A DNA stretch of 64,000 bases from JAQUCI01 sp034932685. GTDB lineage: Bacteria > Bacillota_I > Bacilli_A > Erysipelotrichales > Erysipelotrichaceae. The notes beneath the pieces were generated by a model. That model did no database searches and was not told the origin of the DNA. It saw only the letters and a list, made by a program, of their open reading frames with translations. Both the position numbers and the translations under genes were made by a program. This document shows positions 23,664 to 32,495 of the stretch, in pieces; positions within the stretch are counted from its first letter, which is position 1, and each line of letters begins with the position of its first letter. The stretch spans positions 13,390 to 77,389 of the forward strand of contig JAYFOM010000016.1 in NCBI GenBank assembly GCA_034932685.1. The letters are read 5' to 3'.

Positions 23664-26504
23664 ATGAAAAAAGTTTTGTATCTTTTTGTCACAATAATGG
23701 TTTTATTCTTGGCGACTACAAATATGTACGCTAAAGAAATAATTAGTGGGTATGTTCTTGAAGTTGATAAAATAAGTGATGAGCATATAAGGTCTAATAT
23801 CATGTCATTAATAATCGATAATTGTGACAATGAATGGTGCTTATATATAAATAATAAGAAAGAAGTTATACTTAACGCTGATTCAACCACATATGATTAC
23901 CTAACTAAAGATAATGAAGTTATCAATATAGCTATTGATCTAAGTGATCATAGGATAACGCTGAGATATGAAAAAAACCAGCAGTATCTGTTTAATGCTA
24001 AAATCGTATTGATAGTTAATGAAAATGATAACTACATTGATTTTTATCCGTTAAGTGATCGAACCAATCATACAAGACTTTATGGTTATATTAGTGGCAG
24101 TACATATGTTTTTGATGAAATTGATCATGAGTATCAATATCAAGATAAAAACGGTATCATTAGATATTTCCCGGTGAATTATCGTTTTGTTTTTGATACT
24201 AACAGCAATCGTCTAAATGTTTTCTATAATGAGAAAACATGCAGTTATGAAGTAAATAATGAAATTATTCATCAATCAGTTTTCTTTGAGAATTTTGTTG
24301 CGGCTCATCCTTTAGCAATTGACTATCTTGCTAAAGATTTGCCTAAAAGAAACTTTAATGATGCTAAGAATTTATTGTATGCATCAAGTCTGATTGATAG
24401 AGCAGTAAGTAATGAAAGTATTACTTTGTATAATAATGAGTATGGTCAAAGTTATAACGTACTTCTAAGACAGTTTATAACTTATTGGCGTAGATTAAGT
24501 AATGGTGAATATGACACTAGTACCACCGATACAATTCAGACTGTTTGTCAATGGCATGAAGATGCTTGTGAGAATGTGAGACAACAATATCAAGAAAGTG
24601 GTCGACTGTACGCTGTATTTGGTAACGATTTTGTTTATGAAGATATAGAGAAGTATGATGTACTCGAACCAAAAATAGTATTATCAACACGATATAAGAA
24701 TATAAGTTGGCCAGATGATAAATGGGTATTAGGTTTAACTAATAACGAAATAACAACCGCAAAACAAATGAAGGTCAACTATGGGAGTTGGGGTGACTGG
24801 ACTACATTTTCAACAACAGATGAGCGAGTTGATTGTGAAGACGCTTTTGATTGTACATATCAACAAAAATTAAGGTATCGCCAAAAAACAGCATCTTGGA
24901 GTAATTGGAGTTCATATACCACAGCATACCCAAGTGATTGCCAAGATAGTGATGATTGTAGTTGGGAAAGTGTACGCTATTATAGTAAAAGAACAGCTTC
25001 GTGGCTACCATATTCTTCTTATACTGCAACATATCCTAGTGATTGTCAGGATAGTTATGATTGCAGGTGGCAATCACAACGTTTTTATAGAAGTCGCTCG
25101 TACAGTTATTCAGGGACCTATAGTGCTTGGAAAAGTAGTTGCTCTGTAACAAATGATTATCATTGTGAGACTTATTATAAATATACCTGTAAGCTTAACA
25201 ATGTTACTAATGAGAGGTTTTCAACAATAAATTATAGTATTAATGCCCAAGGACCATGTAGCAGTGGCTATAAAATTAGCACTAAACAAGCTGGTCAGCG
25301 CTATCGTTATATTAAATGGGGTACTTGGTCAGCTTACACAACAACATCGTGTTCAAGTGTTACTGGTTATACTCAGTGTGAAAATCAACTTCGTTATGCG
25401 ACTAGCTATAAATCGTGGAGCGGCTGGTCAGGTTATAACCAGACAACTTGTACTGCCAATGAACTTACACAGTGTTTAGGCCCATTAACGCATTATCGAC
25501 AAAGAAGTCGTATTTGGACAAACTGGTCCGACTATGTTTATGATCAATGTAGTCCTAATACTGATCGTCAATGTCAAAGTCAACAACAGTACTCTTATCG
25601 CTATCGCACATGGAGTGGTTGGTCTGATTGGTTAAATTATGATGCAAACATCATAAAAAGTGATAATGTGGATGTTCAATATCGATCAAATCAAGGGGTA
25701 ATAAGTTGGGATAAAATTAAAGGAAACTCTGACTTAATTGGTGAAGGATATTATTATCTAGAAGAAAACAAGCAAGTTAATGATGGTATAGTGCTAGTAA
25801 ATAATGAATATGTACGCCTAAAGCTAACTTCACTTGATACGATGAATGATAAAACAGAAGCACTGATCATGTCACTATCAAATCAAATCGCGATAGCATC
25901 ACAATATCAATACTTGTTGAAAGAACTATTATTATCCAATGATAAAGTTCTTTTTGATGATCTTTTTACACATGATTTGGCTGATAATAATGAGTACTAT
26001 CGTAATATATTTCTTAATAGTGAGCTATTTATACCATACATATATGTACTAGATCATTACCGAGCGGTAAAACGCGATGTTGAAAAGGTTAATCACAATC
26101 TTAATCAAATACATAATAGTGGTCTTATATTGATTGATGATAAGTTGATTAAAGCATCATTAATGCCTCAAACAATCATGCAGTTTCAAGATAATAGGGT
26201 TATATACTATAACTATCTTGATCCGCTTCATCAATATGAAGAACTACCTGCTAACTGGCAGCCACATAGTGTTTTTATTGAAGAGTTAAAAAACGCAGAC
26301 TTGAGTATTTATGATACTCGCATTATTTTAGATAAAAACGATATCCAAGCAATAAAAGACTATCTTGCGCTAGATGGATATCAAAAAATCGGAACATGTG
26401 ACATATTATCACAGTTTGCATATCTAATTGAAGATAGTTCAGGAAAGTTTTCGCATTGGTTAACTAACTACAAAGGAAGTTGTGAAAATGTCAGTAGCTA
26501 TTAG
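23664..26504 (+). CDS. Exported 946-residue protein with cysteine-rich WSxWS (TSP1-like) repeats
   Basis: A clear signal peptide opens the protein (about 1-23: hydrophobic LYLFVTIMVLFLATTNMYA then K). Residues about 24-370 are beta-rich and unassigned. Residues about 373-656 contain around eight units of 30-40 residues, each built as W-x-x-W-S/x-x-Y, two cysteines 5-12 apart, then a run ending in basic-aromatic residues such as YRQK, YRSR, YRQRSR or YRYR. WSxW and WxxWSxxxxxxC features are the hallmark of thrombospondin type 1 repeats, though the third TSR disulfide is not obvious. The tail (657-946) is helical. It overlaps the last small gene by 17 bases. The locus supplies a pilus-like machine and a thioredoxin-fold protein, so a surface adhesin with disulfides is likely. 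The TSP1 likeness is my reading and has not been searched. Confidence 0.72.
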   Translation: MKKVLYLFVTIMVLFLATTNMYAKEIISGYVLEVDKISDEHIRSNIMSLIIDNCDNEWCLYINNKKEVILNADSTTYDYLTKDNEVINIAIDLSDHRITLRYEKNQQYLFNAKIVLIVNENDNYIDFYPLSDRTNHTRLYGYISGSTYVFDEIDHEYQYQDKNGIIRYFPVNYRFVFDTNSNRLNVFYNEKTCSYEVNNEIIHQSVFFENFVAAHPLAIDYLAKDLPKRNFNDAKNLLYASSLIDRAVSNESITLYNNEYGQSYNVLLRQFITYWRRLSNGEYDTSTTDTIQTVCQWHEDACENVRQQYQESGRLYAVFGNDFVYEDIEKYDVLEPKIVLSTRYKNISWPDDKWVLGLTNNEITTAKQMKVNYGSWGDWTTFSTTDERVDCEDAFDCTYQQKLRYRQKTASWSNWSSYTTAYPSDCQDSDDCSWESVRYYSKRTASWLPYSSYTATYPSDCQDSYDCRWQSQRFYRSRSYSYSGTYSAWKSSCSVTNDYHCETYYKYTCKLNNVTNERFSTINYSINAQGPCSSGYKISTKQAGQRYRYIKWGTWSAYTTTSCSSVTGYTQCENQLRYATSYKSWSGWSGYNQTTCTANELTQCLGPLTHYRQRSRIWTNWSDYVYDQCSPNTDRQCQSQQQYSYRYRTWSGWSDWLNYDANIIKSDNVDVQYRSNQGVISWDKIKGNSDLIGEGYYYLEENKQVNDGIVLVNNEYVRLKLTSLDTMNDKTEALIMSLSNQIAIASQYQYLLKELLLSNDKVLFDDLFTHDLADNNEYYRNIFLNSELFIPYIYVLDHYRAVKRDVEKVNHNLNQIHNSGLILIDDKLIKASLMPQTIMQFQDNRVIYYNYLDPLHQYEELPANWQPHSVFIEELKNADLSIYDTRIILDKNDIQAIKDYLALDGYQKIGTCDILSQFAYLIEDSSGKFSHWLTNYKGSCENVSSY

Positions 26505-26877
26505 TGCATTAGTTTTTGTAATCCTGATCTTTAGTATGACGATAACGTTATTTGATATAAATAAGAATATGCAGCTTCGACAAATTATACATGAAAACAC
26601 AAGAGCTGCGACTCATAATAGTTTGCTTGAATTATCAAATCAATATCAAGATAATAAACCGATATCAACAATGGCGATGTTAGAAGCGTGGCTTGTTAAT
26701 TTTGTCGATGATAATGTGGTTGATATTAGTGAGTTGGTAATTGAGTTTATAAAGATCAATGAAGATCCACCTTTATTTCTTGTTAATGTGAAAGGAAAAA
26801 GTTCAGCAAGTGCTTTTTTAACTGCTGAACTTTATTCAAAGATTATTTCCGGTACGATGATCATAGCAGACGATTGA
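26488..26877 (+). CDS. Pilin-like membrane protein, last gene of the pilus-like series
   Basis: I choose ATG 26488 because AAGGAAG lies 8 bases before it; the in-frame GTG at 26482 is too close to that site. The 129-residue protein has one N-terminal hydrophobic segment (about 2-19, SVAISALVFVILIFSMTITLF) and a polar part with IIHENTRAATHNSLLEL. This is a TadE/pseudopilin-like layout. It overlaps the repeat-protein gene by 17 bases in a different frame, and its end overlaps by 17 bases with the convergent GT2 gene on the other strand. Function is inferred from context. Confidence 0.6.
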   Translation: MSVAISALVFVILIFSMTITLFDINKNMQLRQIIHENTRAATHNSLLELSNQYQDNKPISTMAMLEAWLVNFVDDNVVDISELVIEFIKINEDPPLFLVNVKGKSSASAFLTAELYSKIISGTMIIADD

Positions 26878-27817
26878 TTTGACTACTAAGCCAGAACACT
26901 GGTTTTGTAACAAGACGATAATATTTATTTTTAAAACCTGGCAATGATCGTAAATAGGGGTTTTTTCGCCAATTTGGGAAGTTGTCGTGTAATGTTTGCC
27001 ATAACATGACAAGGGATTTTTTACGATCATGCTTATCAGCTATTTTCGAACAGCTTCTAAAAGGTTGTCCTAAAGTAAAACGGATAAAGATATACTCTAG
27101 TTCTGTCTGATAAGTATCATAAAAATGTCTTTCTTTATAATACGCAAGAATATGATTTAAAATGAAAACTATTTCCTTTACTTGATAATTATGTGAGTAG
27201 GTAATAGAGTTCTCGCGTTGAACATAGTGTATTAATGGCTTAGCTACAAAAACAAAATTATCGTAATAAGGAGCCATCCGAATTAAAAATGATGTATCTT
27301 CAAAGCGATATCCTTCTTTAAATCGAAAATCTAGTTTTTCTAAGAAACTACGTTTATAAATTTTATTCCATAATACCGCAAATAAATGAATCAACATTTC
27401 TTTAGTGTTTTGATATTGATATTCATTATAAACTATCTCTTTACTAGGATAAGTAAAATAAAAGTCAGATATGACAACATTCGCATTAGCATCAATGGCA
27501 GCTGTATATAGTATTTCAAACATATCGTGATCAACATAATCATCACTATCTACAAAACCAATGTAATCACCAGTAGCATGCTTTAAACCAAAGTTTCTAA
27601 CAGACGCAATCCCACCGTTTGGTTTGATAAATGATCTTATAATTTTAGGATACAAAGCACTATACTCATCAATTATTGCTTGAGAATTATCTAACGAAGA
27701 ATCATTGATCACTAATATTTCAATATCATCTAGAGTTTGATTAACAAGAGAGTCAAGACATCTTCTTAGATACGGCTCGACATTATATACCGGAACGATG
27801 ATGCTAATTCTTGCCAT
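26861..27817 (-). CDS. Family 2 glycosyltransferase (EpsH/WcaA-like)
   Basis: The 318-residue protein is a cytosolic GT2 enzyme: MARISIIVPVYNVEPYL, then LVINDSSLDNS and the donor-binding FVDSDDYVDHDM (DxD) near residue 95. AAGGAGG lies directly before an ATGATCATG, and the second ATG (27817) has the proper spacing. The substrate is not known. The C-terminal 80 residues have the Tyr- and Arg-rich tail usual for this group. It is the last gene of the minus-strand glycan operon and overlaps GtrA by 14 bases and the convergent pilin-like gene by 17. Confidence 0.88.
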   Translation of the reverse strand: MARISIIVPVYNVEPYLRRCLDSLVNQTLDDIEILVINDSSLDNSQAIIDEYSALYPKIIRSFIKPNGGIASVRNFGLKHATGDYIGFVDSDDYVDHDMFEILYTAAIDANANVVISDFYFTYPSKEIVYNEYQYQNTKEMLIHLFAVLWNKIYKRSFLEKLDFRFKEGYRFEDTSFLIRMAPYYDNFVFVAKPLIHYVQRENSITYSHNYQVKEIVFILNHILAYYKERHFYDTYQTELEYIFIRFTLGQPFRSCSKIADKHDRKKSLVMLWQTLHDNFPNWRKNPYLRSLPGFKNKYYRLVTKPVFWLSSQINRLL

Positions 27818-28235
27818 GATCATCCTCCTTTTTGAATATTAAGTATTTACTTAAAACATAATTTAAGATAACCACAACGATTTGACCGAACAATTTAACA
27901 TAAAGATCATAGAAACTGAAGATACGAATACCGATATACATGATGGCTGTTTCTGCAGCTAATGAAAAGAGTCTTGCGGTAAAAAAAGTAACTAATTCTT
28001 TAATAGTAGCTTTTAATGATTTATGTCGAGAGTCAAAGACAAAATTCTTGTTTGTGATATAAGCAAACGCAACAGCGAAAACCCATGATAGTACATTAGC
28101 TACAAGTTCATCTATTGCCATGACTCTTGTAAACAAAGTATAGGTTAAAAAACTTACAATTGTTGTTAAAACACCAAAAAACAAATACAGTAATACTTCT
28201 TTATTTTTAATCAATCCGCTGATAATTTTTCTCAT
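27804..28235 (-). CDS. GtrA-family membrane protein
   Basis: The roughly 143-residue protein has four membrane helices and a short cytosolic start, as in GtrA/DPMS-like proteins that move or hold lipid-linked sugars. KEVLLYLFFGVLTTIVSFLTY and AYITNKNFVFDSRH are the family's typical opening and middle (the NKxFVF motif). The ATG at 28235 is preferred over a TTG at 28244; neither has a strong ribosome site. It lies between a GT2 gene (overlap) and the polymerase-like gene, and GtrA proteins commonly partner a GT2 enzyme to pass a glucosyl or GlcNAc unit across the membrane. Confidence 0.88.
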   Translation of the reverse strand: MRKIISGLIKNKEVLLYLFFGVLTTIVSFLTYTLFTRVMAIDELVANVLSWVFAVAFAYITNKNFVFDSRHKSLKATIKELVTFFTARLFSLAAETAIMYIGIRIFSFYDLYVKLFGQIVVVILNYVLSKYLIFKKEDDHGKN

Positions 28236-28251
28236 AATTTCCAATGGCTAA

Positions 28252-29811
28252 TTATGCATTAGCCTTATTCCCTTTTCTTAACATTAATATTAAAATTGCG
28301 ACTAACATTGCCAACAGTAAGGAGGAGAATGGTTGATCTAGAGTATGTCCTGATGAATAAGCGCAAATTAATCCACCGCAAAGTGAAAGTCCACTTACTA
28401 GTACATCGATATTGATACTATCTTTTAAGTTTCTTAATGCTTTATAAACGATATAGCCAAGACTTATCAACCAAGGCAGTACTAGTAGTGTAAATCCAAG
28501 ATAGCCATGGGTATAAATTTGCATTTCGAAGTCTTTTTCTAAAACAATGCCACCAAACATAAATGATGAGTAACCAAAACCAAACATTCGTTGAGGTAAT
28601 GTTAATTTATTCCATTGGAAATCAAAGAATATTTTCTGAAAATCACGACCATCAATACGGTCATAGAAGTCATATTCAAATATGACGTCAACCCAAAACT
28701 TTGGATCAAGACGGTAGTCATATAATTCCATATAGTAAATCTTTGGTGTAGTTAAAAGAAAGGCGTTATCGACAAAAATGTGTGAATAGAAGTTAAGATA
28801 TTCTTGGCTTGTTGGATCTAAACCTGGATCATCAAGAGAACCCTTTATCTCTTGTCTTAAACTCTCATTTGCGAGTACATACCAGTTGTTTTCAATATTC
28901 ATTTGTTGATTAACATAAGCAGGAGTAAATTTAAACATACCAGCAAATAGCAAGAATATAAAAGCAAACACAAGTATAAATTGTTTGTTGAGTTTAGCTT
29001 TTTTAATGATAGTAACGAATATAACAATTGCTATGTAAGCCGCCATGATAATAAGCACACCATAAGATGCAACTCGAGTAGCTATGCAAAACATCGCTAA
29101 ACCTTGTATTATTACCATTGAGCCTATTATTAGTTTTCCTTTTAGTCTGTTTAATAAGTTTAAGGTAAAAGGAAAGGTCATAAATAAAACAATACCAGTA
29201 GTATTTCCTTCGGTGAAGAAAAATTTCGATGCTATCTCTCGTGGATGAAACGTACTGTAAATATCAGAAAACCAAGTGAATAAATTAGCCTGTGTCCAAC
29301 CTACATATGTGGAAGGACTAAACAAGAATATGTTTGATACTAAGATAGGGATAGCGATCATCATCGCCACCATTACCATAATCTTTTCAACTTGTTTGAA
29401 TGAGGGTTCAAGTCGATAAATAACATATATGTACACTAAAGGTAATACTAAAATAAAAATATACATTAACTCATATTTTAAGGAATAATAAAAGAAATTT
29501 CGCAACAATAGCGTAGTGGGTATATCTTTCACTAAAAAATGATGGATAACAAAATAAGCAAGACAAACAAATCCAATAAAAGATGCTATTAAAATAGTAT
29601 TCTTCTTTTTATTCTCTAAAACCACAAACACTAAAAATGCATATAGTGGTAGCCAAATATAAGTTAAGAAAGTAGATGGTAAAGGAATATTGATACTATT
29701 AAAGAATGGATATAACCATTGGTCCATATCTAAAAATATAACTAAGGCAATTGTGATTGCGAATATATTGATTAGTTGTTCTTTTGAAAGTGACTTGATC
29801 TTTTTCATCAT
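28252..29811 (-). CDS. O-antigen polymerase/ligase-like membrane protein
   Basis: This is a 519-residue integral membrane protein with about 10-12 helices and one large external loop (about 300-410). The loop and helix pattern, together with FGFGYSSFMFGGIVLE and YTHGYLGFTLLVLPWLISLGY near the C-terminus (a His-Gly feature on an outer loop is common in the Wzy/WaaL group), fit the O-antigen ligase/polymerase superfamily. The position between a Wzx flippase, glycosyltransferases and GtrA supports the role. Whether it polymerises or ligates repeats cannot be told. AGGAG precedes the start. Confidence 0.72.
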   Translation of the reverse strand: MMKKIKSLSKEQLINIFAITIALVIFLDMDQWLYPFFNSINIPLPSTFLTYIWLPLYAFLVFVVLENKKKNTILIASFIGFVCLAYFVIHHFLVKDIPTTLLLRNFFYYSLKYELMYIFILVLPLVYIYVIYRLEPSFKQVEKIMVMVAMMIAIPILVSNIFLFSPSTYVGWTQANLFTWFSDIYSTFHPREIASKFFFTEGNTTGIVLFMTFPFTLNLLNRLKGKLIIGSMVIIQGLAMFCIATRVASYGVLIIMAAYIAIVIFVTIIKKAKLNKQFILVFAFIFLLFAGMFKFTPAYVNQQMNIENNWYVLANESLRQEIKGSLDDPGLDPTSQEYLNFYSHIFVDNAFLLTTPKIYYMELYDYRLDPKFWVDVIFEYDFYDRIDGRDFQKIFFDFQWNKLTLPQRMFGFGYSSFMFGGIVLEKDFEMQIYTHGYLGFTLLVLPWLISLGYIVYKALRNLKDSINIDVLVSGLSLCGGLICAYSSGHTLDQPFSSLLLAMLVAILILMLRKGNKANA

Positions 29812-29822
29812 TAATAGACTCC

Positions 29823-30983
29823 TTATACTTTGTTATCGATATAATAACATATATCGTCTAGGATACGTTGGTTATCATAATGATAATCGGCTAGCATTTG
29901 CTTACTTTTAATAAGTTTTTGTTTATCTTTACATAAATCTAATAGGGTGATATTTAATGAATCTTGATCATTTTTAGCGATAACACCATGTTCTTTTTTA
30001 GTGATTTGATCCTTTACTCCAGCTACATCTAGCGCTAAGACCGGAGTTGTACTTATTAGTGATTCAATTACTATTGTTGGGTAACCTTCATAAAGAGAGG
30101 ATAATACAAATAGATCATTACGACGAATATATGGATAGGGATTAGTTTGATAACCCAAGAATTGTACTTTATCATTAAGATCAAGTTGGATAACTAGTGT
30201 TTGTAATTTATCTTTTAAAATACCATCACCAATGATTTCAAGATTTACATCAACACCATGGTCGACGACATACTTAACGGCCTTGATTAAACGATCAAGC
30301 CCTTTTTGAGGATGGAAACGAGCTACAGAAATAAGATTTATTTTGTTTTCATCAAGTGGTTCTATCATATTTTCTGACAATGTCTTAATATGTAATTCAT
30401 TGATTAAGTTATGTATTACGGTAAAATTATCTATTTCAAATACATCCATAAATGAAGAGGCAACTTGATCAGAGCAAGCGATATTCATATTGATCATCAA
30501 TAGCGCCTTTTTCAATAACTTCATATGTCGCTTAGCATAGTTGTTTTCTCGATAATCAGTTTGTACCCAATTTAGTTTGTTTTTGCTATCACCTAAGGCA
30601 GTAAAAATAGTACAAAAGCCTTCCTTTGCAGCAAACTCAACATCATATTGTTTATCAAGTAATGCAATGCGTTTGTTAACTATCATTGTTTTAATAAAAG
30701 GCGATTTCATCAACAAGAAAAATAACGTTTTCTTTGTGATCCCTATAATGTCTTTAGATTTGATGAGACTTTTAATATCAACATCAACGTAAAAGAAAAA
30801 TTTATCAGAAGGGATTATTCTAACCCAACTTGGAATCTCATTCATCAGTTCACCATGAGGGTGAAGTATTAGAAGGTCAATATCATACTTATCTTTATCA
30901 AGCATGTGTAATAGATTATTTAAAATTCTTGATACACCGCCTAATGTCATTTCATCATTTACAAACAAAATTTGCTTTTTCAT
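29823..30983 (-). CDS. Family 4 glycosyltransferase
   Basis: The 386-residue protein has the two-lobed GT-B fold of family 4. MTLGGVSRILNNLLHML opens it, and the nucleotide-sugar binding half holds ARFHPQKGLDRLIKAVKYV near 225, LGYQTNPYPYIRRNDLFVLSS near 285 and the E-x7-E motif EGYPTIVIE near 310. It transfers a sugar with retention of configuration during repeat assembly on the cytosolic side. Its start overlaps the flippase stop by one base, so both are in one operon. Confidence 0.92.
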   Translation of the reverse strand: MKKQILFVNDEMTLGGVSRILNNLLHMLDKDKYDIDLLILHPHGELMNEIPSWVRIIPSDKFFFYVDVDIKSLIKSKDIIGITKKTLFFLLMKSPFIKTMIVNKRIALLDKQYDVEFAAKEGFCTIFTALGDSKNKLNWVQTDYRENNYAKRHMKLLKKALLMINMNIACSDQVASSFMDVFEIDNFTVIHNLINELHIKTLSENMIEPLDENKINLISVARFHPQKGLDRLIKAVKYVVDHGVDVNLEIIGDGILKDKLQTLVIQLDLNDKVQFLGYQTNPYPYIRRNDLFVLSSLYEGYPTIVIESLISTTPVLALDVAGVKDQITKKEHGVIAKNDQDSLNITLLDLCKDKQKLIKSKQMLADYHYDNQRILDDICYYIDNKV

Positions 30984-32434
30984 TACTTGGACCTCACTAA
31001 TAGAGTTTTAATCTTACTTATCATTAACATATGAAATTCATCTTTTGTGAGCGTTATAAAGCCCATATAAACAATAACGCCACTTGTTATCTGAATTACA
31101 TTTGTGATGATTCCAGGACCGTTATAATAACCAATCAAAGAAACAACAACTAGCATTATTATACCCCCTATGAAATAAAGGGCAAAATTACGAATTCTAA
31201 CATTAAGATTTAATGATGTTTTAACAAACAACCATTGAACAAACATAACTGTAAACTCAGCGATAACAATAGCGATACATGCACCTAATGCCCCAAAAAG
31301 AGGGATCAAGATGATATTCAATATCAAATTGATAATTGCGCCAATAACAATTGAAGCAGAATATTTCTTCATCATTCCTGTTGGTAATAAATATTGGATA
31401 CCAAAAACGTTACTGATAGAGATAAACAAAATTATTGGACTTGTAATCATTATTAATAAACCAACGATACTAAATTCTTTTGCCATAAACCAAGGTATAA
31501 AATAAGGAGCGACACCCATCATGCCAAACATCATAGGAATAGCTAAATAAAGCCCTAACCTAAAGGTTATTGATATATAGGTGTTAATCATTTCATTATC
31601 ACCCTTTTTATGAATGTTGGCGATTCTTGGTAACATCACACTGCCAATTGAAGTGATGAAATAAAGAAACATTTTCACAAAACGAATGGTTTGTTGATAA
31701 AAAGCTGATTGTGCTTCCCAATCAACAGCTAATAAACCAACAAGAGTTTGATCAAGAACATTATATACACTTGATGCTATTTGAGGAACAAATAGAACTA
31801 GGTTTGGTTTGAAGTGTTCATGATATGCGTCTTTGATTGAAATCTTTGATTTATCAATATATTTAGGTAATTGCATAAACATAATGACCTGACCAATTAA
31901 AGCGGTCATAACATTTATCAATACAAATATCAGTAGATCATCAATAGATTTTACTAAAGTAAATATCAATATAATACCAACTATCTTGATAAATATGTTT
32001 CGTAATGCAGCAATTCTGAACTCTTCAATACCAAGGAAAAACCAAGTGATATCAAACATTGTTACAAATAGTGTTATGCCTTGTAACAAGTAAATGATCT
32101 TATATTCAAACGGATAGATATTAACAAATATTATATAAAAAACAAGCATGATCAATAGATTCATGACTTGCATAGTGAAGATATCAAAAAAGGTTTTTGA
32201 TAAGACTTTGCGATCATCACGTAAAGCACCAATAGTTCTTATACCGTAATTATTGATTCCCATGATACCAAAGATGGTAAACCATTGCACGATAGATGCA
32301 GAAAAAGCGTTAATGCCAAGACCGACATCCCCAATAACGCGAGTTGTATATGGTACAGTAATAAGTGGTACCAAAATGGTAACCACTTGATAAAGTATGT
32401 TATAGAAGTAATTAACAAATAGCTTACGGTCCAA
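30983..32434 (-). CDS. Wzx-type oligosaccharide flippase (first)
   Basis: This 483-residue protein has about 12-14 membrane helices and belongs to the polysaccharide flippase part of the MOP superfamily, moving lipid-linked oligosaccharide from the inner to the outer leaflet. YFYNILYQVVTILVPLITVPYTTRVIG is the typical opening and VLFVPQIASSVYNVLDQTLVG is the central signature. The start is probably the TTG at 32434: AGAGGTG lies 6 bases before it, while the GTG at 32443 is itself part of this ribosome site. A second, distant flippase is at 53204. Confidence 0.88.
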   Translation of the reverse strand: MDRKLFVNYFYNILYQVVTILVPLITVPYTTRVIGDVGLGINAFSASIVQWFTIFGIMGINNYGIRTIGALRDDRKVLSKTFFDIFTMQVMNLLIMLVFYIIFVNIYPFEYKIIYLLQGITLFVTMFDITWFFLGIEEFRIAALRNIFIKIVGIILIFTLVKSIDDLLIFVLINVMTALIGQVIMFMQLPKYIDKSKISIKDAYHEHFKPNLVLFVPQIASSVYNVLDQTLVGLLAVDWEAQSAFYQQTIRFVKMFLYFITSIGSVMLPRIANIHKKGDNEMINTYISITFRLGLYLAIPMMFGMMGVAPYFIPWFMAKEFSIVGLLIMITSPIILFISISNVFGIQYLLPTGMMKKYSASIVIGAIINLILNIILIPLFGALGACIAIVIAEFTVMFVQWLFVKTSLNLNVRIRNFALYFIGGIIMLVVVSLIGYYNGPGIITNVIQITSGVIVYMGFITLTKDEFHMLMISKIKTLLVRSK

Positions 32435-32495
32435 GGTCTTCACCTCTTGCTAATTATAAAGTAGTTGCTAGACAATGGCAAACTAATCAACATAC

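Noticed and set aside
18003..26877. Competence (ComG) or type II secretion operon instead of a Tad-like one
   Set aside because: The ATPase is of CpaF type, with a CpaB-like gene ahead and two separate platform genes behind; ComGA/GC-type pseudopilins with the typical cleavage motif are absent.
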